NCBI GenBank assembly: GCA_001643675.2
Contig: LSRY02000040.1
Span: 5,001-69,000, forward strand
DNA from: Monocercomonoides exilis
Taxonomy: Eukaryota; Preaxostyla; Oxymonadida; Polymastigidae
DNA: 64,000 nt
Direction: 5' to 3'
Position 1 is the stretch's first letter; each line of letters opens with the position of its first letter. The position numbers and the translations under genes are program-made. The notes beneath the pieces were generated by a model. It saw only the letters and a program-made list of their open reading frames with translations. It had not been told where the DNA came from and made no database searches. Positions 25,283 through 37,402 of this stretch are shown here, in pieces.

Positions 25283-26250
25283 AAATGTTCCCAAAATGGA
25301 TAGTGAGACGATTCAATTTTGAAGAAGAGAAAAATAATTGTGATAAAGGTTTGATAGATATTCTTTTATCATTATTTATTTCTTTTATTTCGATTCAAGA
25401 TATCTATTTCTTCATGACAAAGCAATTTCATGCACAAAATGATTAACATCAATTCTCGTTTTTAATTACAAAAATTTAACCAATTTCTTGAGAAATTAAT
25501 AATTCAAACAAATTTCACTCGAAAATTCGAGTTTCGCTATTTCCTTTTATGAAACAACAATAAATCAAAAATTGATAATTAAACGATGTTTTATCAAGCG
25601 TTAGTTAGTTGTTAAAAAAATTTGTTGAGGAATAAAAACATTTTTTAAAATTAATAATCTATTTTAAACAAAAACTCAAATTGTTTTTTAAGAATATCTT
25701 TAACTTTTGCATGACGATTACAAAAATATTTTTTAAAATGCATACTTATTAATTTCATTCATTTTGGTGTATTAAAAACATTAACATAAAAAATACCAAA
25801 AATATTATGCCCCATAACCACTTCATATCAATTTAAACTTTGATCAAAAAACCATAAATAAACAGAATAGCAAATCAACAAATTATTGCTCAAACAAGAA
25901 ATTAAACTTCATTTTGCGCTTATAAAGGGTTGTTTTTGAATAAAATTCCATTTCGTAAATTTTCTTCCATTATCTTTCCTTTGAAATAGAATTTAAAAGA
26001 TATTTTGTTAATTGTTCTTCAAAGAATAAGACAAAGAATGATAAGCTTTGTAGAAGTTTGAAAATAAGAAAATGAGGTCTCCAAGTATTTCTTCCTTTTG
26101 TTATTTGCTTTTCTTTGAATCACAAAACAGGCAAATAGAAAAGAAGTTGTTTAATTCTCATTGAACTGCAAACTTTCATGCAAACTCCTTATGAAAACTT
26201 CTTCGCATTGTATTTCCTTCTTTGTTCTTCTTCATTTGTACTTATTACCA
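25283..26250. other. AT-rich intergenic DNA
   Basis: AT-rich sequence with no supported gene, RNA or repeat. Confidence 0.5.
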
Positions 26251-26282
26251 TGGCTATTTATAAGTCAGCTAATGAAGTTGTC

Positions 26283-26745
26283 GAAGAAGAAGAAGAGGAA
26301 GAAGAAGGATAAGAAGATGAAGAAGAAGAAGAAGAAGAAGAAGAAGAAGAAGAAGAAGAAGAAGAAGAAGAAGAAAGAAAGAAAGAAAGAAAGAAAGAAG
26401 GAAGGAAGGAAGGAAGGAAGGAAGGAAGGAAGGAAGGAAGGAAGGAAGGAAGGAAGGAAGGAAGGAAGGAAAGAAGGAAGGAAGGAAGGAAGGAAAGAAA
26501 GAAAGAAAGAAAGAAAGAAAGAGAAAGAGAAAGAAACGAAAAAAGCAAAAACATCATCTTCTTCTTCTTTCTTCTCTTCCTTCTCCTCCTTCTTCCTCTC
26601 CTCCTCCTTCTCCTCCTCCTCCTCTTCCTCTTCCTTCTTCTTCTTCTTCTTCTCTTCCTTTTCTCTCTCTTCCTCCTCCTCCTCCTCCTCCTCCTTCTCC
26701 TCCTCCTCCTTCTTCTTCTTCTTCTTCCCCTTCTTCCCCTTCGCA
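26283..26745. repeat. Compound microsatellite (GAA)n-(GAAA)n-(GGAA)n-(TTC/TCC)n
   Basis: This is one of the largest simple-repeat blocks in the window. About 90 bp of GAA passes into GAAA, then about 90 bp of GGAA, back to GAAA, and then switches abruptly to the opposite strand bias, TTC/TCC, at about 26555. The purine-rich half and the pyrimidine-rich half are nearly complementary, so the block could fold back on itself. The long Lys, Arg and Ser frames across it are not genes. Confidence 0.9.
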
Positions 26746-27200
26746 TCTACAAGCAGACTCAGCTGAATGCAGCAGTATCTCCATTCTGTTAATGCTTATT
26801 CTCTCCATCCAGCTGCTGTTCAGCATTGTTCTGAGCGATTCAACAATTTTGATGGAAAGAAATAAGAAAGACACATTTAACGGCAGATGCTGTCAAAAAA
26901 AAAACACAGGCCAACAAATGCGATGAGAGTGAATGTCTTCGCAAGTTCCTGCAAGTTGCTGAGTCTGAATAGATAAGGATCTGCAAGACGAATCCGTTTT
27001 TGAGTGAAATGTATTTTTAAAATTTGCAAAATTAACCAACAAATTATTAAAGAAAAGAATACTAAGAAAAAGAAAAAAGGCATTTATAAATGAGGCAATA
27101 CCATTTTTCAAAAAAATTAAGATTTTCTTTTCACCCTTCTGATTGAAGCAGTCTGTCTTTTATCATTACTTCCCAACCATTTATTTTTTATTAGCAAAAG
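26554..27200 (-). pseudogene. Decayed copy of the 48-kb three-exon gene
   Basis: Two exons of the gene at 48932-48175 can be recognised. The piece at about 27180-27120 matches its second exon (NGWE-type segment, DNA AAATGGTTGGGAAG). The piece from about 26970 downward matches its third exon (ESLR-MLNS and RMEILLHSAESACRCE, against ESLRALLN and RMEMLLQSVESADRCE). The intron end before exon 3 (ATTTCACTCAAAAAC) is also shared. Frames are broken near 26877, and the C-terminal end runs into the compound microsatellite. Confidence 0.6.
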
Positions 27201-27409
27201 TCAAAAGAACAGTGATGAAACACTAAAAGAGAAAGGAAAAAATTAGAAATTATCATTGCAAAAAATGTTTCACTTACCTTTATTTTTGATGATCTCTTTC
27301 TTTCTTTCTTTTTCTTTTGTTAATTTTTCAAAAAAACAAAAAAATAAATTAATAAATAAATAAATAAATATTTTTGCCATTTTGAGAAGTGTATTAAAAA
27401 GACAGTTTT

Positions 27410-27710
27410 TGAGTTACAAAATAAATAAAAATCACATTTTCTCAAACATTTACAAAGTTGTGTCGAATAATAAATGATGAAAAAAAAAGAAAGAAAAGAA
27501 ATAAAAAATAAAGAAATTTTTGAGATACAAATAGAATGGCATTCCATTTCCTCAAACATTTACAGAACAATCTGAAAAAATATTAGATAATCTATAAAAA
27601 AAAAATACCGCTTTTATTAAGAAAACATATCCAAAGTTTTGAAAAATCATTAACCGATGAAAAAAAAATATTTCATTTTTGAATTACAAAATATGAAACG
27701 CGCCATTTCC
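27410..27710 (-). repeat. Repeated 3'-end modules of the helical-repeat gene
   Basis: The end of the adjacent gene (..FVNV-stop type, on the plus strand CTCARACATTTACAAA) recurs downstream of its stop. There are matches at about 27441-27456 and 27550-27566, besides the real end at 27709-27725. Each is preceded by a TTGARWTACAAA-like stretch. They look like tandem duplications of the last codons and 3' UTR. Confidence 0.5.
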
Positions 27711-29116
27711 TCAGACATTCGTAAAATAATCAGAAATATTCAACGTCAATTCTTGATTATATTTTCTGTGAAGAAAATCTATTGTTTCAAAAATGCTTGC
27801 GATGGTATCTTCGAATCCTTCTTCTTCCATCTTTTCAAATACCTTCCTTTTCGTTGCCTTTCTTTCCTCTTCTTCCCTTTCATCCCTCTTCTTTTCTTCT
27901 AATCGCATTGAAACAGTCGAAAAGAATTGCAAGCAATCAAATAGTGTTTCGTCATTCAACTTCGGTCGCTGCATCCCCTCCAAAACAGCATCAATAGCAC
28001 CACTTTTCAACAAATCTTCAACTTTCACATCTCTCTTTTCTGTCGCATTTCTCAAGGGATAAATGCACCGATTGCTAATTTCTTCATTATTCCCTTTTGC
28101 TGCTCTAGACACCTGAACAACTCCTCCAACAAGTCCAGCAAATTCTTCTTTCCACAATGCGTTTAAGTTCAAGAAATTAAAAATTTCATTGAACCATCTC
28201 ATCAACACAAGCTCTTCTTTCGTTTCTTTTTCCATTTCCTCTTCTTTCTCTTTCTTCCAATCCACACATTTCGCAAACTCTTCCAGTTCTTTTCCCACCT
28301 CTCTGGCAAAATGCAGTTCACTCACAATCTCTCCATCCAAGCTATTGTCAACAAAAAATCGGTCTGTTAAGAACTGCCAAGCAGATTGATAGGCAAGTCG
28401 TGTCAGATTTCTGTGTTCTTGATGATATTCGATGATTTCTATGATATCATTCAGATAAAGTTCTTGTTCGACAAACTTCTATAAAAATAAAGAATAAAAT
28501 TGATTGCTTCAAAAAGGAAATTGTATTTCACACACATTCTCCCTAATGCTGCTCAATGCTAACAAAGCCATTTCCGCTTCTTTCTGGACTTCTTTGCTCT
28601 CCTCTTTCCTCAATGCAGCTTTCAGAAGGCAAGGCACAATGATTGAATCCATTTCAGATGAAGGCCATCTGTTCAACAACAAATAGCATTCACAGAGATC
28701 AATTAAATGCTTTTCATCTTTTTTCTTCTTATTTTCATCAATTATCATCTCTTTCATTCTTTTGCTCAATAATGAATAATCAAAAGATCCTAAGTCAATC
28801 ATTTTCAGCTCTTTGCAATATCCAATGTGCTTCAACAACAAAATTGCATTTTCCATCGAAAGTTTCTTTTCTTCAATCATTTTTTGTATTTCGTTGAACA
28901 GTTCCATTGTAAAAACAGATCCGAATTCTTTATAATTCATTTCATTAATGATTTCATTCATTTCTTCAATTTTCTGTTTCTGTTCTGCTTCAGTGAATTG
29001 TTCCAACTGTGAAAGTTTCTCTAAAAAAATCGAAAAATCAAAAGAGAAAAAAGAAGTATTTATTTTTTGAACCAACTATTTCATATTAAACGTTGCAAAC
29101 CAAAAAATATTTGCAT
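27711..29116 (-). CDS. Helical-repeat family protein, paralogue 1
   Basis: Exon 2 is 29020-28536, the intron is 28535-28479 (GTGTGT...TATAG, 57 bp), and exon 3 is 28478-27711. A short candidate exon 1 (29116-29101, donor GTTTGC) closes the frame and gives 422 aa. The protein is predicted to be largely alpha-helical with an ARM/HEAT-like look. It shares landmark segments with the paralogues at 50.0 and 62.5 kb: AEQKQKIEEMN near the start, AILLLKHIGYCKEL, LCECYLLL, then ELYLNDIIEIIEYHQEH and SELHFAREVGKELEE, and an end of ISDYFTNV. This is a large family that I associate with oxymonads; its function is unknown, and protein-protein interaction is only inferred. The other two members have a 23-codon first exon, so exon 1 here is the weak point. 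Confidence 0.7.
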
Positions 29117-30803
29117 TTTTGAAGGTGACTGTGAAATCGCAAAATAAATTCAAAACAACATATAAATTCGTTTTCGAAATATTCGTTGAATATTCGAATT
29201 AAAAGAATTTAAAACACAAAATCAAAATTTTTTAAATAATACAGGATTCGAAACCTCTTTTGGCATCACTAATTTTTGCCTCAAAACAAGAAAATCTTCG
29301 AATAAAATTATCTTCTTTCTTGGAAAGTGAATAAGGGTGTGCAACCTTTAATTATATAAGAGAAGAATTTTTATTGGTGATTTGCTACTGTCAGAGCATG
29401 TTTGAGTGCTTAGACCTACGGCCACAGATATACCCATGCGAGCTATAGCACTGCAGAAGAGCATGGATTTTGCTAACAGATTGAGGAGCGAATGGCTGTT
29501 TGCATCGATTGCTTGCAAAAAGTGAATTGGTGGAGAAAACCAGCATGAAATTTGAACTTTGCAATATATTGCAAAATATATGAGGTAACATCGACTGTGA
29601 TATTTTGAATGAAAAATAATTCAAGCAAGATGCAAAAAAAAGCGATAAGAATATCCTAAAGATTGAATTGCATAGCTTGTTCATTTTGAGGGAACCGCAG
29701 TGCACTTGGTATAACTATTGTGCAAGATTTATTTTTTTGAAGAGGAAAGGGAATTGGGGAATTGGACAATGGGGGAAGCGAACAGAACGAAGCACTCAGC
29801 AGACCTTATCAACAATTTCTTTTGCATTTTGAACGAATCCTGCAAGAAATCTATCAGCAAAGACTTGGCGTTGAATCGGGTTTTGAAAAGGAGTTTATTT
29901 GGAGGATAACTGTTTTCATCTGATATCATTACCAACTTCACAATTGACTCTCTGCTTTCGATGATGTTCTGCATCAGCCATTTATTGTCCAGTTGTCTGC
30001 TTTTTTATGTGACAAGAGGCAATTTTGAAGAACAAGGAAGACAGCTGGATTGATAATTACCAATCCATTGGAGATGGGAAAATAGTTCAAAATCAAAAAG
30101 ATGGTTTGATTTTTTTTTATTTTATTCAATTTTCTTTAAAGATGTTTTTTTGAATAAATACAGATTGGTTACGAATGGGAGTGCCATTGAATGAAGCCAT
30201 TTTATCCTTTTTCAAAAGATTCAGAAGTATTGAGATTATCCTGTTTGGATGGCATTCAACGATGACATTCGTTTCTTACCATCTGTTTTGCATGCTGCAT
30301 AGCCTGACAATGCTTGACATGAACTTGAAAGAGAGAAAAAGCAGTTTGTTCGGCTCGTTTGTTGAGGGTATTTTGCAGAAGCAACTCGTTTGTTGGAGCT
30401 GATGAGCTGGCTTTGCATTTTCATTCAGAAAGCATCCAACTTTTTTGTGAGTTGTCATAACACTTTGTTATTTCAGAAAACTGTTTGATAGAAACAGCTA
30501 TTTTATTGATTTTATGGCAAGACTCACATTTCGGGTGAAATGTGAAGAATTGGATGAAATGCGAAAGGAATTATGAAATTTTAAAACAGAAGTAAAAATT
30601 GAAATACTTCCAAAAAGAGAAGAGAAAATAAGAGAAGATGCAACGCTGAACAAGAAATCAGGAAAAGTGGTAGTTAACAAGAAAAGTTGCTTTGAGGGGA
30701 AATGGAGGAAAGAATAACAAAAAGAGAAGATAGAGCGAGAACCTAACAATTCTGGAGAGAGAGAGAGAGAGAGAGAGAATCATTCCATTGGAGAAAGAAA
30801 GAG

Positions 30804-30834
<31 letters not shown>

Positions 30835-31430
30835 AGAGAAAGAAGAGAAAAGTATTACACCAAAATATTTGCTTTGAGATAAGATGAAGAAAACGTTTGA
30901 ATTAATTTTGTCTTCAAAATACCAAAAAGATGTTCTGAAAAGGGGAATCTCCAGAGAGAAAAATGAATTGAGTGAACGAGAAGAAAAAGAAGCAGAAAGA
31001 TAAAATGAAAACGGGGACAATTAAATGAAGGGAAATATTTCTCCAGCATTTATAATTCTCCGGATGCGGTTCAAAAATGAAAACGCGTGGGGTTTTGAGG
31101 ATTTCAGTAGAAAAAGCAAAGGAGAAGAAAAAGGAGGAAAGGAAAAGGAGCAAAAGAAAAGGAGAAATAAATAATATTTCATCGCATAATTTGTTCAAAG
31201 AGGGATAGCGTTTTGATAGAGAAAAGAGAGATGGAGAGAAAAGATAATCCTTTTAAAGAGGACGAAAGAAGGGTGGGGAAATGAATGGAAATGAGGAGAA
31301 GGAAGAAAGGAAGGAAAATTTAAATGAAAAAGGATTAAGAGAAAAATAAGCAAAACGCATTTTCATATTTCAATCTGCCAAAGATCAAATCACTCTGGAA
31401 AATACATTTCTTTTCCTATTCCTCAACACC
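29117..31430. other. Decayed region with gene scraps
   Basis: Coding-like fragments are present in shifting frames. Examples are 29400-29540 and 30175-30402 on the plus strand, the latter behind an acceptor AAATACAG with the sequence MGVPLNEAILSFFKRFRSIE. None joins into a gene. From 30.6 to 31.4 kb the DNA is strongly GA-biased, with a (GA)n run at 30753-30779. I call nothing here. Confidence 0.4.
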
Positions 31431-31434
31431 ATCG

Positions 31435-31534
31435 CATCATCTTCATCTTCATCTTCATCTTCATCTTCATCTTCATCTTCATCTTCATCTTCATCTTCAT
31501 CTTCATCTTCATCTTCATCTTCATCTTCATCTTC
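31435..31534. repeat. (TTCATC)n hexanucleotide repeat
   Basis: About sixteen near-perfect TTCATC units form a simple repeat. No supported gene contains it. Confidence 0.9.
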
Positions 31535-32127
31535 TCTTTTTCCTGCATTTAACTAAAAATTTGTAAAAAAAGACGAATTCTCAAGATTTAAGAAATGCTC
31601 GTTTTGTTCGACAAACTCTTTGAAAGAAAACGTTGCCAATTATAGACATTAAATGGAAGATGTTGGAAGTTTATTGACGGATAAGAAGCAAGTATCAAAG
31701 AAAAAGAAAGTGCATTTCAAAAGAAATTAGAGAAAATTAGAATCTGAGAGATAGAAGAAGAAGAAAAAATAAGAAAAAAAGACTTATTTGATGATAATGA
31801 TATTCCGATGAAACTGGAGGAGGAGAAATGGAAGGATCGATCAAACCAAATGCAGCCTCGAATGACAGCAACATGTTATTAAATGCCATCACCATCTCAC
31901 TCGAAACCTGTTTGTGCTGTGTTGAAGAAGCACATACATATGATGCATGACAAGATTTAGACTTCTCCTCCCTCCCTCTGTTGTGCCATCTCCTTGTGAA
32001 ACAGCATCACTTGCTGCCCATCCTCCAGTGGCAGCCCAGAGCAGATCGCCCTTTCCACCTCGTTCTACACAGCTGTAGCTCCACTAGCTCCACAACCAGC
32101 AGCACCATCCACAACAGCGCCCGCATC

Positions 32128-35100
32128 TATTCGTCAGGGGCTAGCTTCATCAGCGCAAAGTGACAGCTCACAGTCTTTACAACCGCAACGTTCTCAGACT
32201 TTGATAGAGGCTCTCGTCGGAAAGCAGCATCGCACACGTCCGGCAGCCGCTGGTACAGCTTGATAAAGTCGTTGTCCTCATATGCCCACAGTACCAACAC
32301 TTTATATGGCAGACAGCATCAAAACAGCCAGCACGCGTCTTAGAAGATCCTCAGGGACAGTGCTAATAGCGTCTGTGGATTGCACATGCAGAAGAGACCC
32401 CACTTCATCGTTCGCATTGCCTCAACAAGCCACACCCATTGACGATGATGTTGCTGAAGATGATGAAATCAGTGGATCTACACTGCATATCGCATCTGAC
32501 TGCGCATTCATCGCCTCTTTCAACCTCGCAGCTTCTTCCTCAGAAGTTCAGCTACAATCCAAGAAACGCATACGCTTCTGCCTCCCCCTTATCCGACTTA
32601 ATCTCTTCCAACTCCCCAAGAAACAACTTTATCTTCTTCCCCAATTCCCCTTCAAGCACAATGTTGATACACATCCGACACATCCGTAACGACATAGTCA
32701 AGAAGTCCTCTTTCTCTTTCATCGGCTACTGCTGCAACTCACCTTCAAACAGCACCGTGTTACAGTACAGGAAGTCATACAGCTCGCTTCCAGGAAACTC
32801 CTACGGCACATACCACCCAACTGCTACGCCTTCGCAAATTTTTTTCGGAACAGTTCCACCACGAAGATCATCTTCAACAGCACCACCTCCTTCTTCTATT
32901 TCTCCGAGCACTTCTCCCACAGCCGCATACACAAAAAATCCCCAAAACAACTGACTTGGAAGCACTCCATCTTCCCACCCAGCGCTGCCATCGCTCATAT
33001 CTGCTCATATCTTCTCCATATATTCTCTGGATCGTTGACAGCGTCCACGCCAGCTTCTATCGCAGTCCTGTCTTTAGCTACTGCTGACTCCGCTGAATCG
33101 GAATAGACGACTAATATTTGTGCGACATCCGATGCACATAAACCATTTCGTACGCCACTTGCCCCAGCACACCTTACACCGTGCTCATCAGCCGTTTCAT
33201 CTCCGTCTTCCCATTTGGCAAAGGAGCCCCGCCTGCCACAGACAACCCTGCCCCAGATCCACCAAAATGCTCAGCAGATCGCTCCGACTCTTCTCGGTCT
33301 CTGTTGTCTGTTGTCTGCTCAAGAAGCATGTACAGCCGCTGCACAATAATCTCCTTCCCCACCCCTTTTTCTTCACAATTTGGAACAACAGCTAGCATCC
33401 AGTCTTTTCACTCTTTCGTTAGATCTTCACACTGCGATTGAGGAAACCCATGCGGCGCGCTCTCATCTATTTCTTCTCCCTTTTCACCTTCCTCAGCTTC
33501 ATCGTATTTTCAGCCTCAACTTTTGTTCTTCCTCCTCCTCGCCACATCCTTCTCCTTCTCATCTTTTTCCTCTGCACCGCCTTCCTTGCCACCTCCAAAG
33601 TCCCCAAGCCCAACCTGCTCCTCCAGCTCATTCACCTACCCAACCAGGTGCCGCACCATCTCTTCATACGACGCCTTCATTTTCTTCTAATCCTGCTTCT
33701 ATTACGCAAGCGTTGTCTTCTGATTCTCAATCATCTCCTTGAACAGCGCCTTCTGCTCGTTTAATGTCTGCTACTGCACTTTCGGCAGCGCAATCAGCAT
33801 CTTCGTTTCCTTCTCCATCTTGTTCATCTTCTGCTGCACCGTTGCATCTTCTCTTCCACCACCTCCCTGATTGCCTCCTCCACTTCCATTTGCCCCAACA
33901 CATTTCTTCTCCAATCTCTTGCTGATCCCGGATCTCGTTCCCTCACTTCCACCACCTCCTCAACCACAGCTGTTTGTTTTACTTACATTTATCGCGCTCC
34001 TCACTTTCACAGCAACAACCTTCCAAGAGGAGTACATCTCAAGCATCACAGCGCTACCACAACAATGCTCTCTGTAAACTTCTCCTTGTGCTTTTCACAC
34101 AGCCCCAACGATAGAATTAAGGAAGCCAAAGATGGAACCATCCCATTATACGCACAAATTAATGAAGAAGATATGGCAATTGTAACCACCGACCAGCTAG
34201 TTTCCACTTACCTTCCACACTCACAACTCCTCCTTGCTGAGCTCATCACTTCTTCTCCTTCACCTGCTTCATCTCCTTCACCTCCTTCACAATCTTCACC
34301 TCCTTCACCTCTGCGTTGTGTTTCTCTCTCAGATCCAGAATCTTCCTCTGATTCATCCAGATGATCTTGACCTTCTCCTGCAGCTGCTCTGCCAGCCCTC
34401 CCAGTCGCTTCGCCTCCTTTTCCTTTTCCAACTTCTTCTTCTTCTAATCTTTCTTCCAGCAAATTCAGCACTATCGCTGCAGGCGACAGAACCGCATCTT
34501 CCATCATCAGCCCCTCTGCCACACCGCCTCCAGCGCTTTCTCCGCAATCTCTCTCACTTCATTCACTACAACCATTCGCCTCCTCATTTTGTTGACCAGC
34601 TTTATCACTCCTCATGCCTCGACTGCTTCCATTGGTTCTCCAGCCATTCAATGGCCAATAAAGCCAGTGATGGATCAAGCGTATTGCAGATTGGCAGGAA
34701 CGCATCCACATCTACCGCTGTTAATATCTGCTTCTTCGACGACTTCTTTCTCGACAAGTCCTCAAGAAACGGGAGCAGAGCCAGAAGTGGAATGGAAAGC
34801 ACCACACATTGAGCGGGTACAGCACGTTCTGTTAGCTAAGCGCAGCAAGCCAACATTGAAACCTCGGAGTGCTTGCAGCAGTGATTGAAGTGATTGCGAA
34901 GATTGAAGCAACAACAGCCCAGCTGCCTCAGGCACGTCAATCCTCAGCCACCTCACGTTGTAGTGCAGTATTTTGTCTTAAGTGTGAGATGAAACCACAG
35001 CCGTTTCATTCGAAGAGTCGACTGCAGGTGCCAATTATGATATGATGAGCTGATCCCTTGGTGTATTGTTCTCTTCGCTTCAAAGCCTCCGAAATAGCAA

Positions 35101-35190
35101 AGGAAAATGGTATGTAATTTAAGTTGAAGATGAAGAAAATGAAAAAAGTTCATAGAGAAAAGATACCTGCTGAACTGCGCTGGCCACAAG
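32128..35190 (-). pseudogene. Decayed large gene, relatively GC-rich
   Basis: The minus strand carries coding-like segments in all three frames over 3 kb, clearly less AT-rich than both flanks. From 5' to 3' they include: an exon end before a GTATCTTTT donor at about 35165, whose intron ends CGGAG at about 35087; LLPFLEDLSRKKSS and LALLAIEWLENQWKQ (34.6-34.8 kb, HEAT-like); a coiled-coil EKEKEAKRLGGLAEQLQEKV (34.4 kb); EHFGGSGAGLSVAGG (33.2 kb); and a final VVKTVSCHFALMKLAP before TAG at about 32130. No frame stays open for long, and there are many shifts and stops. I read it as one dead gene of a coiled-coil/helical-repeat type; the family is unknown. Confidence 0.55.
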
Positions 35191-36139
35191 ACTCTTTTTC
35201 AGATTCACGATCATGTCTACCAACAACTCCATAGGAGACCCAAATATTACATCCACATGAAGCTCTTTAACGTAGCACACACAGAAAATTCAAAGTTTTC
35301 AAAAGATATGAATAGATGAAACAGGTTTTCTTTATGCGATGAATTGAAAGAAAATAAAAAAAAACTGATAAAAGGTGTATGAAGAAACGAAAGAAGCAAA
35401 GAATACAATTATCTATTTGAATTTGAAAATGATAAACTTATTCTTTTTCGTGTTTTCAATGTTGTGATTTTCGAACGGAAAATTTCGTGTTGTCTTTGAT
35501 TTTTTAAAAATCCAGCATAAGATGTTTTTCATTAACAACTATTTGAATGGCATATGAATATTTTTTGTATGAAATAGAAATTTTTTCAATCATCAAAAAT
35601 GAAAAGAAAAATATAGCAAAACAAGAAACTATTTCATTATTTGTTTTCCAACAAAGAAAACTGTATAAAAATTTATCTGTGTTCAAAAAATCAAAATTTA
35701 CATTCAAATGTTTATATTAAAAAGAAAATTAAACAGAACAATAACAAAGTTTGATGCAAATAATTTTTGAAAAAAATAATTGTTTGCTAAACGTTTATGG
35801 GAAAAAACAAAGAGAAATAACATATCTGACTTATTGATGCTTAATAAATAATAATTTGAAAAAAAACCTCAACGGGAAATATTTTTCTATATTTTATGGG
35901 AATGGAATAATCACTTTTATGTTTCCATTTTGAAACAAATGAAACTTATTTTAGGTTCGAAACATGGTTGATCATTTTTGAAATCATTGCTTTTTCTTGG
36001 TGTTGTTTTTTCAAATGTTGTTTGTCTTTGGGATGAGATTATGAGGCAAGACCGCATTATATGGGAATGGCCTATTTTCTGTGAAAATAATATATGAGGA
36101 ATGTTAATAATATATATAATGTTTTCATGCATCAGAGAT
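35191..36139. other. AT-rich intergenic DNA
   Basis: AT-rich sequence with no supported gene or RNA. It ends where the left inverted repeat of the Merlin element begins. Confidence 0.5.
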
Positions 36140-37402
36140 GTGCGGAAGTTGACAAAAAAGTCAAAAACAAAAAATGAAAAATTGAGGAAAAAATGGGTGA
36201 ACGAATTTTCAAAAATAAGAAGTTCAAAAAAAAATAATTAATCAACTTCCATGGGGTCAAATTCTGATGCACTTGCACCGTCCCCAGCTCCAAGTGAATC
36301 TGATTTTTCAAATTCTGTCATTTGAAGAATGTCATTTTCATCTAATATATCAGATTCTAGCTTTGATTCTGTCGAGTCACTTTCTTCACTTTCAGATTCT
36401 TCCAATTCGTTTTCTTTTTCCGTTAAATCGAAGACGATTTCTTTTATTAATTCCTCAAATTGAATTTACAAATTTCTTCTGACCAGCCACATAGATAAAT
36501 AGTCCCCAAGATACTTTTCTCTGCATCCAGTTCTTGGAAAAAATTTCCGTAAATTCATCCACAGACCTTCGACAGTGTTTGTTCATGCATGTGTGATTTT
36601 GTTTTTGAATTCTCGCTTGTGACAGACAGTATCATGAGCGTAACCATAATCTTTCAATCTGGCATAATCCCTCCATTCATCGCTCATAATCCGAGTTCCA
36701 GGAAGAATTTTGTCTCGTATTATTGGAACCAATGTCCCAGCCTTCCTATTTGGCACAATCATCACAAAGTTCTTTCCCGCACCTCCCTCTGGTTTCCTTT
36801 CCACAGCTCCAAATATCCAAATTTGTCTTTTCTTTTTCCCTCGCCCATACTTTCTGCGCCTCCAAACCGCTTCGTCGATCTCCACAATTCTTCCCGGCCC
36901 TCCAATGACAGCTTGATTTTTGTTCCAAATAGATGTGCATCTGACTCGGATAACACTCGTCCAATAATGAATTGTGTTTTCACTTATTCCAAGCAGTTCA
37001 CAAATGTGTGCGGCTGATATACCAATGTAATAATATAAAACAATCATCAAAAACTTTCTCAGCGGTATTTTTGAATTTTCCAAAGATGTGTTTTTAAAAA
37101 CTGACTGTTTTTTGCCACATTTTCCGCATCTCCAATATTTGTAATATTTGCCTCCGGATGTGAATATCATTTTGCATTTATCATGTCTGCATTCAGGAGC
37201 TTCTCCTTCCAGCACATTTTCGAAATACCATTTCCAAGCACCCATTTCATCCGAAAATATATCGTTGAGTTCACAAATAGGTGTTTTTGTGAACATTCTT
37301 TGTGACAAAAACATTTGATGAATGTTTGATCAAACCCATAACAACTTGAAAATGACCTTTTTTCAAAAAATATAAATTATATTTTTTGACCACTTTCCGC
37401 AC
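36140..37402 (-). mobile_element. Merlin-type (IS1016-like) DNA transposon
   Basis: The left end starts GTGCGGAAGTTGACAAAAAA (36140). The right end, read inward on the other strand from 37402, starts GTGCGGAAAGTGGTCAAAAA. These are imperfect terminal inverted repeats of about 20 bp. The 1.26-kb unit holds a single DDE transposase frame. I could not find a matching 8-9 bp target duplication at these exact borders, so the ends may be a few bases off or the duplication may have decayed. Confidence 0.7.
36238..37314 (-). pseudogene. Merlin/ISXO2-like DDE transposase with two in-frame stops
   Basis: The minus-strand frame spans 358 codons up to TAA at 36238. An N-terminal zinc-ribbon-like motif (CRHDKC...CGKCGKK) is followed by a helix-turn-helix region (ISAAHICELLGISENTIHYW). 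The catalytic triad is Asp147 (VEIDEAVW), Asp212 (IMSDEWRDY) and Glu249 (TNTVEGLW). A TGA at 36585-36583 lies between Asp212 and Glu249, and a TAA at 36468-36466 follows the conserved fold. The frame beyond stays open and ends in an acidic Glu/Ser-rich tail. The family catalyses cut-and-paste transposition with Asp-Asp-Glu chemistry; the first stop removes the catalytic Glu. No frameshift is needed, so decay is recent or limited to point changes. Confidence 0.85.

Noticed and set aside
26258-26766. Long Lys-, Arg- and Ser-repeat open frames on both strands
   Set aside because: They are simple translations of the compound microsatellite and lack a start context, splice sites or any non-repeat protein segment.
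31435-31534. CRISPR-like array
   Set aside because: The repeat unit is 6 bp without spacers; it is a microsatellite.
17614-36585. Stop-codon reassignment (TAA/TAG as Gln) to explain in-frame stops in hAT, Merlin and the 24.8-kb fragment
   Set aside because: Paralogue 3 ends with TAA exactly where paralogue 1 ends with TGA after the same conserved FVNV-type end, so TAA is a true stop here. The Merlin copy also has an in-frame TGA, which fits decay better.
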